DNA of 64,000 bases. It comes from Tateyamaria sp947503385 (GTDB lineage Bacteria; Pseudomonadota; Alphaproteobacteria; Rhodobacterales; Rhodobacteraceae). Below are positions 16,122 through 24,385 of the stretch, one piece after another. The stretch lies in NCBI RefSeq assembly GCF_051195235.1, contig NZ_JBNFZM010000002.1:248001-312000 (forward strand). Direction: 5' to 3'. Below the pieces are notes generated by a model. The model had not been told where the DNA came from. It searched no databases and saw nothing but the letters and a program-made list of their open reading frames with translations. Made by a program: the position numbers and the translations under genes. Each line of letters begins with the position of its first letter. Position 1 is the stretch's first letter.

Positions 16122-16298
16122 TCAGCGCTTTTCCAGGTCCTGCAGCCGGATGGCCATGAACCACAACAGGGCAATCTGCCCAATGGGTGCCACAACGCAC
16201 AGGAAGGCCCAGTACTGGTTGATCCCGAAATGTGGCAGCAGCTTGAACATGGGAATGATCGTCGCCGCGATCACAAGAAGCCAGATCAGCATCTCCAC
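16122..16298 (-). CDS. Small two-helix membrane protein downstream of nuoC
   Basis: A protein of about 58 residues with two hydrophobic helices (MLIWLLVIAATIIPMFKLLP and WAFLCVVAPIGQIALLWFMA) and a short charged tail. The start may be a GTG at 16298, with GAGGG seven bases upstream, or the ATG two codons later. The same frame opens further upstream inside nuoC but that sequence is polar and arginine-rich with no helix, so it is not used. Function unknown; possibly a membrane anchor or assembly factor. Confidence 0.6.
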   Translation of the reverse strand: MEMLIWLLVIAATIIPMFKLLPHFGINQYWAFLCVVAPIGQIALLWFMAIRLQDLEKR

Positions 16299-16371
16299 TA
16301 CCCCACCCTCATCCGACTGCGCAAAACGCCGGGATGGATGATCGCGCAGCGCAGGGCGCGTGTCACAGTTG

Positions 16372-16983
16372 TCATGTGGCACCCTCTTCTTTCTTTTCAT
16401 CGCCGGGCAGGATGTATTCCGCCCCTTCCCACGGGCTCATGAAATCAAACTGGCGGTATTCCTGAACAAGGCTGACGGGTTCATAGACCACGCGCTTTTC
16501 CGCCTCATCGTACCGCACTTCGGTATAGCCTGTCGTCGGGAAATCCTTGCGCAACGGAAAGCCGCGAAAGCCATAGTCGGTGAGGATGCGCCGTAGGTCC
16601 GGGTGACCCGAGAACAGCAGGCCAAACATGTCGAACACCTCGCGTTCGAACCAGTTGGCCGAGGGGTGGATGCCCGTGATCGAGGGCACCATGTCCTCTT
16701 CGCGCACGCTGACGCGCAAGCGGATGCGGTGGTTCTGGTACATGCTCAGCAGGTGGTAGACCACGTCGAACCGCTTGGCCCGGCCTGGGTAATCCACCGC
16801 CGTGATGTCCACCAGCGTGGAAAACTTGCAAGCGCTGTCGGTCTTGAGGAACTCGACAAAGCCGGTGAGGCTGGCGGGTGCCACATCCACGTTCAGCTCG
16901 TCATGGGTCACGTCCCAGGCCAGCACGCAATCGGTACGCTTGGCTTCGAGATAGGTGCCAAGTTCTGTGAGGGCGTCGGTCAT
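16372..16983 (-). CDS. nuoC: NADH-quinone oxidoreductase subunit C
   Basis: The 30-kDa-type subunit, 203 residues, unfused to NuoD (they are separate genes here, unlike E. coli). The signature region includes WFEREVFDMFGLLFSGHPDL followed by RRILTDYGFRGFPLRKDFP. It supports the quinone module alongside NuoB and NuoD. It begins 9 nt after nuoB. Confidence 0.97.
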   Translation of the reverse strand: MTDALTELGTYLEAKRTDCVLAWDVTHDELNVDVAPASLTGFVEFLKTDSACKFSTLVDITAVDYPGRAKRFDVVYHLLSMYQNHRIRLRVSVREEDMVPSITGIHPSANWFEREVFDMFGLLFSGHPDLRRILTDYGFRGFPLRKDFPTTGYTEVRYDEAEKRVVYEPVSLVQEYRQFDFMSPWEGAEYILPGDEKKEEGAT

Positions 16984-16992
16984 AGGTTCCCC

Positions 16993-17538
16993 TTAGCGGA
17001 CGATTGTGCCGGTGCGGCGGATTTTGCGTTGCAGCTGTAGAATGCCATAAAGCAGCGCTTCGGCCGTCGGCGGGCAGCCGGGGACATAGACGTCCACGGG
17101 CACAATGCGGTCGCAGCCGCGCACCACGGAATAGCTGTAGTGGTAATAGCCGCCGCCATTGGCACAGGAGCCCATAGAGATCACATAGCGTGGCTCGGGC
17201 ATCTGGTCGTAGACCTTGCGCAGGGCGGGCGCCATCTTGTTGGTCAGCGTACCCGCCACGATCATCAGGTCGGACTGGCGCGGCGACGCGCGCGGCGCGG
17301 TGCCGAACCGTTCAAGGTCGTAGCGGGGCATCGACGTGTGCATCATCTCAACTGCGCAGCAGGCCAGACCAAAGGTCATCCAGTGCAAGCTGCCCGTGCG
17401 CGCCCAGTTGATGATGTCGTCGGTTGAGGTCAGCAGGAACCCCTTGTCCTGCAACTCGGCATTCAGGGCCTGCGTGCCATGCTCTTTGTCGCCGCCGGCA
17501 TAGGCCGGGCCAAGCGATCCGGTGTCCGTCACTGCCAT
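16993..17538 (-). CDS. nuoB: NADH-quinone oxidoreductase subunit B
   Basis: The PSST-type subunit carrying [4Fe-4S] cluster N2, the direct electron donor to quinone. Ligands are the tandem C60-C61 (LACCAVEM), C125 (GSCANGGG) and C155 (PGCPPTAE). The start MAVTDTGSLG gives 181 residues and has GGAGGGG upstream inside the nuoA end; nuoA and nuoB overlap by 10 bases. Confidence 0.97.
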   Translation of the reverse strand: MAVTDTGSLGPAYAGGDKEHGTQALNAELQDKGFLLTSTDDIINWARTGSLHWMTFGLACCAVEMMHTSMPRYDLERFGTAPRASPRQSDLMIVAGTLTNKMAPALRKVYDQMPEPRYVISMGSCANGGGYYHYSYSVVRGCDRIVPVDVYVPGCPPTAEALLYGILQLQRKIRRTGTIVR

Positions 17539-17894
17539 TCCAGCGCCCCCTTCTTCCACTCGTAGGCGAACCCGATGGTCAGGACGCCCAGAAAAACCAT
17601 CATGGACCAGAACCCGGCCATGCTGATGTCCTGGAACGCAACGGCCCACGGAAACAGAAAGGCGATCTCGAGATCAAAGATGATGAAGAGGATCGACACG
17701 AGGTAGAACCGGACATCAAATTTCATCCGCGCATCGTCGAACGCGTTAAAGCCGCACTCGTAGGCCGACACCTTTTCAGGGTCCGGGTTGCGCACGGCAA
17801 GAACGACAGCGGCGAGGATCAGAACAAGACCGAGGCCAATGGCGACGGCCAAAAACACGAGAATGGGGAGGTACTCCCGCAGCATCTCTTCCAC
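17529..17894 (-). CDS. nuoA: NADH-quinone oxidoreductase subunit A
   Basis: ND3-type membrane subunit with three helices and the conserved loop YECGFNAFDDARMKFDVRFY, which sits near the quinone cavity. The start is taken as GTG at 17894, with AAGGAG six bases upstream, giving the usual 121 residues; an ATG three codons later and a distal ATG that would add 15 poorly conserved residues are alternatives. It is the first gene of the operon. Confidence 0.96.
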   Translation of the reverse strand: MEEMLREYLPILVFLAVAIGLGLVLILAAVVLAVRNPDPEKVSAYECGFNAFDDARMKFDVRFYLVSILFIIFDLEIAFLFPWAVAFQDISMAGFWSMMVFLGVLTIGFAYEWKKGALEWQ

Positions 17895-17960
17895 GTTGGG
17901 CTCCTTTACCTGCGCATCTGTGTCTGCGCCTGGGGTCAAGTGGCAATGTTGACGTCCTCG

Positions 17961-17989
17961 GGTTTACGCGCGCTGCACGGCAGCGTCAA
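17961..17989 (-). promoter_or_regulatory. Candidate sigma-70-type promoter for the nuo operon
   Basis: On the minus strand a TTGACG (-35, positions 17984-17989) is separated by 17 bases from TAAACC (-10, positions 17961-17966), giving a leader of about 60 nt before nuoA. The -35 is a good match but the -10 matches only three of six positions. It lies between the hairpin at 18019-18050 and nuoA, the place where a promoter is expected. A second TTGACC lies a little upstream. Confidence 0.35.
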
Positions 17990-18018
17990 TAAAGCCAAAG
18001 GTCAAATCCGCATGAACC

Positions 18019-18050
18019 CGGCGGGCAATATCGCCGCACATTGCCCGCCG
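18019..18050 (-). terminator. Hairpin separating the DUF1330 gene from the nuo operon
   Basis: A perfect 11-bp stem (CGGCGGGCAAT with ATTGCCCGCCG) with a 10-base loop lies 34 nt downstream of the DUF1330 stop and about 125 nt before nuoA. There is no immediate T-run on the minus strand, so it may need Rho or act as an mRNA end structure. It reads equally on both strands. Confidence 0.45.
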
Positions 18051-18084
18051 TTCCCGATAAAGCCGCGCCGCAGCGCGCCGTGGA

Positions 18085-18366
18085 TCAAAACAGCAGGATA
18101 TCGGACGACCCCGCCCCACGGCGCAGCGCGTGGACATCTTGCAGCGTTGGGTCCGCCATCCACGCCTCTGCCGCTTCTGTATCTGGGAACCTCAGCACGG
18201 CGATCATGTCCGGCACAATCGGTTGCCCCTCCAGCACTTTTGGACCGGCGGCGGCGTGCACAACCTCCCCCCCGTGTTGTGCCAGCGCGTCAGCGGCCTT
18301 GGTGCGGTATTCGGCGATTTTCTCGGCATCGGTGATACGGAGCATGGCAATGGCATAAGCAGTCAT
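18085..18366 (-). CDS. DUF1330 family protein
   Basis: A 93-residue protein starting MTAYAIAMLRITDAEKIAEY. The pattern of ITDaekiaeY, a central EVVHAAAGPKVLEG and RFPDTEAAEAWMADP is typical of DUF1330, small dimeric alpha-beta proteins of the monooxygenase-like superfamily with no established activity. AGGAAAGG precedes the ATG. It is divergent from the LysR-type regulator next door, so that regulator may control it. Confidence 0.88.
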   Translation of the reverse strand: MTAYAIAMLRITDAEKIAEYRTKAADALAQHGGEVVHAAAGPKVLEGQPIVPDMIAVLRFPDTEAAEAWMADPTLQDVHALRRGAGSSDILLF

Positions 18367-18406
18367 CTCTGGCCTTTCCTGATTGAGACCCGGCCACGCT
18401 ATGCGC

Positions 18407-18420
18407 CGCACTATTGTGCG
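18407..18420. promoter_or_regulatory. Candidate operator between the DUF1330 gene and the LysR regulator
   Basis: An inverted repeat CGCAC-TATT-GTGCG sits in the 111-bp divergent intergenic region. LysR-type regulators often bind dyads between their own gene and the divergent target, but the canonical T-N11-A pattern is only loosely matched. Arms are five bases, so chance is possible. Confidence 0.3.
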
Positions 18421-18477
18421 AAAACCGGCAATCTGCGATATACCCCTGTGCAGGAATGATCAGGAGAGGGGATGCCA

Positions 18478-19362
18478 ATGGACTGGGGTGATCTGCGCTT
18501 TGTGCTGGAAACAGTCCGGCATGGCGGGCTGAGCGGTGCCGCCCGCGAGTTGGGGGTGAACCACGCCACGGTCGCCCGCCGCATCGCCGCCGCCGAGGCC
18601 GCGTTGGGTGCCCCGCTGTTCGACCGCAGGCCCACGGGGTATGTGCCGACCGAGGCCGGACAGGACGCCGCCCGCGCCGCCGCAGTGTTCGAGACCGAAC
18701 ACGCCACGCTCAGCCGCGCGATTGCGGCGCGCGAGGACAGCCTGAGCGGCCCGCTGACCGTGACCGCGCCGCAGTTGATGATCCAAGCTGTGCTTGCGCC
18801 GATCTTTGGCGACTTCGTCAAACAATATCCCGGCATTGCCCTGACCGTTCTGGGGGCCAATGCGACGCTGAACCTTGCCCACCGCGAGGCGGACGTGGCG
18901 ATCCGCATCGCAAATGACCCCGATCCGGATCTGGTCGGGCGGCGCGTCGCATCCCAAAGCTCTGCTGTCTACGCGCATCGCGACTATGTCGCAGAGGTGG
19001 TGGCCAAAGGGGCGACCGGCCTCGACTGGTTGCGTTTTGTGCATTGGGAACGGCCCCCCAAACCGGTGATGGAGGCGTATCCGGACACTTCCGTCGTGAT
19101 GTATCTGGATGACATGGTGGCAATGATCGGCGCAGTGCGTGCCGGTTTGGGCGCCACCCGCATGGCCTGTTTTCTGGGCGACACCGATCCCGACCTTGCC
19201 CGCATTCCGGGGCTCGCGCTGATGCCCTATCCTTCGGTCTGGGTGCTGACCCATGCCGACCTGCGGCACGTGCCGCGCATCGCGACCTTTTCCCGCTTTG
19301 TCTCGGATGCACTGCGCGCGCGGCGGCCCCATTTTGCGGGCGACGCCCCGGAGGCCTGTTAG
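18478..19362 (+). CDS. LysR-family transcriptional regulator
   Basis: A 294-residue LTTR. The N-terminal winged helix-turn-helix covers about residues 1-60 (MDWGDLRFVLETVRHGGLSG and LGVNHATVARRIAAAEAALG), followed by a periplasmic-binding-protein-like effector domain. The ATG at 18478 is chosen over one six bases upstream because GGAGAG is nine bases away and MDWGDLRF is the usual family start. It diverges from the DUF1330 gene and converges on the enoyl-CoA hydratase gene with a 4-base overlap of stops. Its effector is unknown. Confidence 0.92.
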   Translation: MDWGDLRFVLETVRHGGLSGAARELGVNHATVARRIAAAEAALGAPLFDRRPTGYVPTEAGQDAARAAAVFETEHATLSRAIAAREDSLSGPLTVTAPQLMIQAVLAPIFGDFVKQYPGIALTVLGANATLNLAHREADVAIRIANDPDPDLVGRRVASQSSAVYAHRDYVAEVVAKGATGLDWLRFVHWERPPKPVMEAYPDTSVVMYLDDMVAMIGAVRAGLGATRMACFLGDTDPDLARIPGLALMPYPSVWVLTHADLRHVPRIATFSRFVSDALRARRPHFAGDAPEAC

Positions 19363-20147
19363 CTCCCGGTCACCCAAGACGCGGGCCGCTTTTCGAAAAA
19401 GGCGGCGACGCCTTCGCGTGCAGCGTCAGTCTCCCATTGACGTCCCAGTGCGGCCACGGATTGGTCGATCTGCTCTTGCGTGATCCCCTGCCCCAAACTG
19501 CGCGCCAACGCCTTGGCAGCGGCAACCGCACCGGGGGCGCAGGACAGATAGGGTGTGATCTCAGCCTCGATTGTCGCCTCAAGCGCATCCGCAGGCACAG
19601 CTTGCGCCAACAGTCCCAGCCGCACCGCCTCGGCCGCATCAAACACCCGGCCCGACATGAACACGCGGCGCGCGCGACCCTCGCCCATGCGGGCAATCAC
19701 GTACGGCCCGATGGTGGCCGGGATCAATCCCAGCCGGGTCTCGGTCAACGCGAATTTCGCGCGGTCGGCACCAAGCGCTACGTCACAGACCGCCGCCATG
19801 CCGACACCGCCGCCAAACGCGTTGCCATGCACAACGCCGATCAATGGCTTGGGCAGCGTGTTCAGCGCCCACAGCATGTCGGCCAAACGCCGCGCCTCGC
19901 GCGCCCGCGCGGGCCCGTCGGCCCCCATCTGGGCCTGCATCCAGTTCAGATCACCGCCCGCGCAAAAGCTCTTGCCCGCCCCGCGCAACACTACCACCCG
20001 CACCGCATCGTCCTGCCCAAGCGCCTGTGCAGCGTCGGTCAATGCGGTCATCGTTGCGGCATCCAGCGCATTGTGCTTGTCCGCACGATCCAGCGTCAGC
20101 GTGGCCACGCCACGTGCGTCGGTCTCAACGGTTACAGTGTCCGCCAC
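19359..20147 (-). CDS. liuC: Enoyl-CoA hydratase/isomerase, probable methylglutaconyl-CoA hydratase
   Basis: A 262-residue crotonase-fold enzyme. FCAGGDLNWMQAQ (about residues 61-73) forms part of the oxyanion hole, and GNAFGGGVGMAAVCDVALG (about residues 109-127) the second loop. As the last gene of a methylcrotonyl-CoA carboxylase cluster it probably hydrates 3-methylglutaconyl-CoA to HMG-CoA in leucine degradation. It lies 3 nt after HMG-CoA lyase. The exact substrate is inferred from context. Confidence 0.88.
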   Translation of the reverse strand: MADTVTVETDARGVATLTLDRADKHNALDAATMTALTDAAQALGQDDAVRVVVLRGAGKSFCAGGDLNWMQAQMGADGPARAREARRLADMLWALNTLPKPLIGVVHGNAFGGGVGMAAVCDVALGADRAKFALTETRLGLIPATIGPYVIARMGEGRARRVFMSGRVFDAAEAVRLGLLAQAVPADALEATIEAEITPYLSCAPGAVAAAKALARSLGQGITQEQIDQSVAALGRQWETDAAREGVAAFFEKRPASWVTGS

Positions 20148-20150
20148 GGA

Positions 20151-21008
20151 TCAGTCCCCCCGGCGCAAGTCGCGGGCAAAATCCGCCGCTGCATTCACCG
20201 CCTCCAGATCAAGGCCGGTCTCATAGCCCAACCGCTCCAGATGTGCCGCAACCTCTTCGGTCGCGACATTCCCGGCGGCACCTCGCGCGTAGGGACATCC
20301 CCCCAAACCACCCACGCTGGCATCGAACACCCGCACACCAAGGCTCAGCGAGGCGTCGATATTGCTCAGCGCCTGCCCGCCCGTGTTGTGATAATGCCCC
20401 GCAAGGCGGCCAACTGGCACCACGTCCCGCACCGCCATCAACATGCGCACGATCCCGTCCGGGGTGGCCCGGCCCAACGTGTCACCCAGCGATATCTCGT
20501 AGCATCCCATGGCAAAAAGCCGATCCGCCACGCGCGCCACCGCACTGGGGTCCACCGGTCCGTCATAGGGGCATTCCACCACGCACGACACATAGCCCCG
20601 CACCGGCAAATCAATTGCCCGCGCCGCTTCGATCACCGGGGCAAACCGTTCCAGCGCGCCGTCAACGCTTGCGTTGACATTGGCCTGCGAGAACCCTTCG
20701 GAGGCGCTGCCGAACACGGCAACCTCGTCGGCCCCTGCCGCCCGCGCATCGTCAAATCCACGCATATTGGGCGTCAGCGCGCCATAGCGCACGCCGGGTG
20801 CGCGGGTGATGCCCTGCAAAACCTCGGCGCTGCCCGCCATCTGTGGCACCCATTTCGGGCTGACAAAGCTGGCGCATTCGATCCGACGGAAGCCCGCAGC
20901 GCTCAGCCGGTCGACCAGCGCCACCTTATCCGCCACCGAAATCTCGCCCGGCTCGTTTTGCAGGCCGTCGCGCGGGCCCACTTCGTAAATCTCAACCGGT
21001 CCCAGCAT
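20151..21008 (-). CDS. mvaB: Hydroxymethylglutaryl-CoA lyase
   Basis: A 285-residue TIM-barrel lyase that splits HMG-CoA into acetyl-CoA and acetoacetate, the last step of leucine degradation. Visible motifs are the N-terminal VGPRDGLQNE (metal/substrate site) and the signature loop GLGGCPYARGAAGNVATEEV with the catalytic cysteine. Also called liuE in leucine clusters. It directly abuts the GST gene upstream. Confidence 0.95.
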   Translation of the reverse strand: MLGPVEIYEVGPRDGLQNEPGEISVADKVALVDRLSAAGFRRIECASFVSPKWVPQMAGSAEVLQGITRAPGVRYGALTPNMRGFDDARAAGADEVAVFGSASEGFSQANVNASVDGALERFAPVIEAARAIDLPVRGYVSCVVECPYDGPVDPSAVARVADRLFAMGCYEISLGDTLGRATPDGIVRMLMAVRDVVPVGRLAGHYHNTGGQALSNIDASLSLGVRVFDASVGGLGGCPYARGAAGNVATEEVAAHLERLGYETGLDLEAVNAAADFARDLRRGD

Positions 21009-21674
21009 CTAAACCTCCCAAGCAGGGTAGAAATCCCGCGTATATAGCCGCGTGTCGGCGTCCGGCAGGCTTGCCTGAAACCCCGCCCGTTCCGTGATCC
21101 GCGCGTACCAGCGCGCGGTTTCGGGGTAATCGTCCAGAGCCGCAAAATGCCGCGCCATATAGACCGCCTGCCCCACCGACACATCTGCCGCCGAAAAACC
21201 CGAGGTCAGCAGGTAGTCGCGGTTTTCCACCGGCGTGGACAGCCGCGCCTCGATCGCGTCATAGCATTTGCGCACCCGTGCCGCCTCCAGCTTCATCACG
21301 ATGGGGCTGCGCATCGTGTCATCATAAAGCGCCACGTGCTGCTGGGTCAGTGCCGCCGTGTGCTGGCTTATGGTCTCGGCAAAGTTCACCCAGACCAGCC
21401 ACGCCATCCGGTCCGGGCTGCCGGGGCTGCGGCCGAGCCCGTCGGGGCTGAACCGCTCGCAAAGGTACTGCGTGATCGCGCCGGTCTCGAACATCCGCTC
21501 GCCGTCAATTTCCAGCGCGGGCACGCGGCCCGCCGGGCTGACGGTCAGGAACTCGGGCCGCCGCAGGGATTTGTCGAACGGGTGGATGGCCACGCGAAAC
21601 TCGATGTCCAATTCGTGCAGCAGCCACAGCGTGCGCATTGAACGCGTCTGCGGACAGTGGTGCAACGTGATCAT
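21009..21674 (-). CDS. Glutathione S-transferase family protein
   Basis: A 221-residue two-domain GST: thioredoxin-like N-terminus (HHCPQTRSMRTLWLLHELDI, ...AGRVPALEIDGE) and helical C-terminus. The start-region Ser/Cys (CPQTRS) likely activates glutathione. It sits in the leucine operon, overlapping the MCC alpha subunit gene by 4 bases. A GST has no established step in leucine degradation; it might detoxify reactive acyl-CoA products. Confidence 0.9.
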   Translation of the reverse strand: MITLHHCPQTRSMRTLWLLHELDIEFRVAIHPFDKSLRRPEFLTVSPAGRVPALEIDGERMFETGAITQYLCERFSPDGLGRSPGSPDRMAWLVWVNFAETISQHTAALTQQHVALYDDTMRSPIVMKLEAARVRKCYDAIEARLSTPVENRDYLLTSGFSAADVSVGQAVYMARHFAALDDYPETARWYARITERAGFQASLPDADTRLYTRDFYPAWEV

Positions 21675-23605
21675 GCCTCGTCCTCCAACCGGATCAGCGC
21701 GGCCCCTGCCGTGACCTGATCGCCCTGCGCCACCAGCACCTCCGCCACGGTCCCGTCGCGCGAGGCGGTCAGCCCATGTTCCATCTTCATCGCCTCAAGC
21801 AACACCAGCCGGTCGCCCTTGGACACCTGAGCACCCTGCGCCGCAAAGACATCGCGGACAAGCCCCGGCATCGGGGCCTCGATCAGGTTGGCGTCGCCAC
21901 CCGCATCGCTTTGCACCTGCAAAAGGTCCACCGCCTCAAAGGCCAGCGCCCGGTCGTCGAACACCGTCACGGCCCTGTCGTGCTGCACTGCGCGCGGCAC
22001 GGGGCGCGTCCCGCTCCACCACGCGCCATCCCGGCGCACAACCTCATGTGCCGTGCCGTCCACATGCCAGACCTGCCGCGCATTGCTGAAAGCTTCGACC
22101 TGCGGGTCCAGACGCGCGTCCCCCTGCCCCAGCGGCACCGTCCGCAACAGCGGCTGCCACAAGGCAAAGCCCCTGCCGCCGCCCGGCTGATCCAGCCCGC
22201 TCACGCACATTGCCGCGGCGATGATATGCAGGGGCTCGGTGCCCTGCTCCGCTGTCAGCGCGTCAATGTCCCGCGCAATCAGGCCGGTGTCGACCTCGCC
22301 CGCGGCAAAGCCCGCGTGCCCTGCCAACGCGCCCAGAAAGGACAGGTTCGTGACCGTCCCGGCCACCTCGGTCCCCGCCAGCGCACGCGCCAGCTTTTGC
22401 AACGCCACGGACCGCGTGCGCCCGTGCACAATCAGCTTGGCGATCATCGGATCGTAGTGCGGGCTGATCGTGTCGCCCGCACGCACGCCGCTGTCGGCGC
22501 GCGCATCCGCAGGGAAGCGCAGGTGAGACAGCGTGCCGGTCGCGGGCAGGAACCCTGCGGGCACGTCCTCGGCATAAAGCCGCGCCTCAAAGCTGTGGCC
22601 GTCAATCGCCAGATCCTCCTGCGCGCAGGGCAACCCCTCTCCGGCGGCGACCCGCAACTGCCATTCCACTAGGTCAACGCCTGTGATCGCCTCGGTCACC
22701 GGATGTTCGACCTGCAAGCGCGTGTTCATCTCCATGAAAAAGAACCCGTCGGGCCGCAGCGCGCCGCTGCCATCGACAATGAATTCGACCGTGCCCGCGC
22801 CCTTGTAGCCAATTGCCTCCGCCGCCTTGACGGCAGCGGCACCCATCGCGCTGCGCAATTCGGACGTCATGCCGGGGGCTGGCGCCTCTTCGATGACCTT
22901 TTGGTGGCGGCGTTGCAGGGAACAATCCCGCTCGAACAGGTGCAGCGCGCGGGTGCCGTCGCCAAAGACCTGCACCTCGATATGCCGGGGCTGCGCCACG
23001 AATTTCTCGACCAGCACATCCGCATTGCCAAAGGCAGTGCGCGCCTCGTTCCGGGCCGAGGCCAGCGCATCGGCAAAGCCGCCCGCCTCGTCCACGACCC
23101 GCATCCCCTTGCCGCCGCCGCCCGCAACAGCCTTGATCAGCACCGGATAGCCGATCTTGTCCGCCTCCGCCGCCAGCAGCGCGTCGTCCTGATCCGCCCC
23201 GTGATAGCCGGGCACAACCGGCACGCCCGCCTCAATCATCAGCGCCTTGGCCGCATCCTTGAGACCCATGGCCCGGATCGCATCCGCAGACGGACCGATA
23301 AAGGTCAGCCCCGCCGCCGCGACCGCCTCCACGAAATCCGGGTTTTCGGACAGAAACCCATAGCCAGGATGGATCGCCTGCGCGCCGGTCGCCTGTGCCG
23401 CCGCGATGATCGCATCGCCCCTCAGGTAGCTGTCCGCAGGTGCCGGGCCACCGATATGCACCGCGGCATCCGCCATGGCCACATGGCGCGCTGATGCATC
23501 CGCATCCGAATAGACCGCAACACAACGCACACCCATCCCTTGGGCCGTCTCCATGATCCGGCAGGCAATCTCGCCCCGGTTCGCGATCAGGATCGTGTCA
23601 AACAT
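21671..23605 (-). CDS. liuD: 3-methylcrotonyl-CoA carboxylase, biotin-containing alpha subunit
   Basis: A 644-residue subunit combining biotin carboxylase and biotin carrier. The N-terminal biotin carboxylase domain (about 1-445) has GGGGKGMRVV and EMNTRLQVEHPVTE; the carrier at the C-terminus has the biotinylation motif EAMKMEH with K607. Together with the beta subunit it carboxylates 3-methylcrotonyl-CoA. Length rules out plain AccC, and the adjacent liu genes support MCC over propionyl-CoA carboxylase. The two MCC subunits are split by an unrelated plus-strand gene. Confidence 0.93.
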   Translation of the reverse strand: MFDTILIANRGEIACRIMETAQGMGVRCVAVYSDADASARHVAMADAAVHIGGPAPADSYLRGDAIIAAAQATGAQAIHPGYGFLSENPDFVEAVAAAGLTFIGPSADAIRAMGLKDAAKALMIEAGVPVVPGYHGADQDDALLAAEADKIGYPVLIKAVAGGGGKGMRVVDEAGGFADALASARNEARTAFGNADVLVEKFVAQPRHIEVQVFGDGTRALHLFERDCSLQRRHQKVIEEAPAPGMTSELRSAMGAAAVKAAEAIGYKGAGTVEFIVDGSGALRPDGFFFMEMNTRLQVEHPVTEAITGVDLVEWQLRVAAGEGLPCAQEDLAIDGHSFEARLYAEDVPAGFLPATGTLSHLRFPADARADSGVRAGDTISPHYDPMIAKLIVHGRTRSVALQKLARALAGTEVAGTVTNLSFLGALAGHAGFAAGEVDTGLIARDIDALTAEQGTEPLHIIAAAMCVSGLDQPGGGRGFALWQPLLRTVPLGQGDARLDPQVEAFSNARQVWHVDGTAHEVVRRDGAWWSGTRPVPRAVQHDRAVTVFDDRALAFEAVDLLQVQSDAGGDANLIEAPMPGLVRDVFAAQGAQVSKGDRLVLLEAMKMEHGLTASRDGTVAEVLVAQGDQVTAGAALIRLEDEA

Positions 23606-23756
23606 GGGCCAGTCCTTTCCAGCACAATGCCGCCGGTTTCCGTTGCGGAGACCGCGACCATCTGCAACAATTGCGGGAATATTTCACGTAACGGCTGATA
23701 ACCCGTCGGCTTTTTTCCCCATGGGCCCCAGGCCCGCATTTGAACGGAGTATTTTG

Positions 23757-24344
23757 ATGTCTGGACAATACAGTGCCACCGGCACACTGAAATCCGAACA
23801 TATGTCGGTGTTCGAAGACAACGGCTTTACCCTCAATATCCTTCTGGACCTGTCGCACAACACAACGATCGAGACCGAGAGCAAAGGGCGTAAGGGCCAG
23901 GCGGTGATTGCCAAGGCAATCGAACTGGACTGCCAGATGGACAAGGGCGCGACGCCGGACTACGCGCAGTTTGTGACTGATTGTTCTGCCGAAGGGGCAA
24001 GCTCGCCCTTGCGCAGCTTCATCGACCTGATCAAGGGCGAGGCGCGCGGCGCCGGGATCACGCCCCAAGCGCATCTGCAAGCGCTGCTGACCCGCAGCAA
24101 GATCAAGATCGAGTTTCCGGAGTTTGACGATTCCATCGCCGCCCTCGACAGCCTGTACGAAGGCACGACCGTCGGCAATGCCGTGGCCTGCGCGCGCGCC
24201 GGATCGAAGGCGGCCTTTGACGGGCTGTCGAGCTATGTGCGGACGTGTATGGGCATGTATCAACGGACGACGTCCACGTCCTTTACCCGCCAACCCAGCG
24301 CCGACCAGACCGAGCGCAAGGCGTACCCTGCCACCTGGGACTGA
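23757..24344 (+). CDS. Unrecognised 195-residue protein inside the leucine cluster
   Basis: A cytosolic protein starting MSGQYSATGTLKSEHMSVFE, with GGAG eight bases upstream. It has no signal peptide or membrane helix, two cysteine pairs scattered (ELDCQMDK, VTDCSAEG, VACARAG, RTCMGMY), and an acidic middle. I do not recognise any domain. It is oriented opposite to its neighbours and lies between the genes for the two MCC subunits. It may be an independent insertion or a regulator-like accessory. Confidence 0.75.
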   Translation: MSGQYSATGTLKSEHMSVFEDNGFTLNILLDLSHNTTIETESKGRKGQAVIAKAIELDCQMDKGATPDYAQFVTDCSAEGASSPLRSFIDLIKGEARGAGITPQAHLQALLTRSKIKIEFPEFDDSIAALDSLYEGTTVGNAVACARAGSKAAFDGLSSYVRTCMGMYQRTTSTSFTRQPSADQTERKAYPATWD

Positions 24345-24385
24345 TCGCAGGGACCCACCCAGACTGTTCGCAAACAGCACGCGCA

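Noticed and set aside
16298..16375. A 25-residue ORF overlapping the nuoC stop by ATGA and ending just before the small membrane-protein start.
   Set aside because: Too short and arginine-rich with no features; the overlap alone is not enough in a GC-rich region, though it may act as a coupling leader.
19437..21047. A 536-codon plus-strand frame opposite the enoyl-CoA hydratase and HMG-CoA lyase genes.
   Set aside because: Antisense to two clear enzymes, with no domain and shadow-like composition.
24364..24377. CTGTT-CGCA-AACAG between the 195-residue gene and liuB as a terminator.
   Set aside because: Only five A/T-containing pairs with no T-run; too weak to claim.
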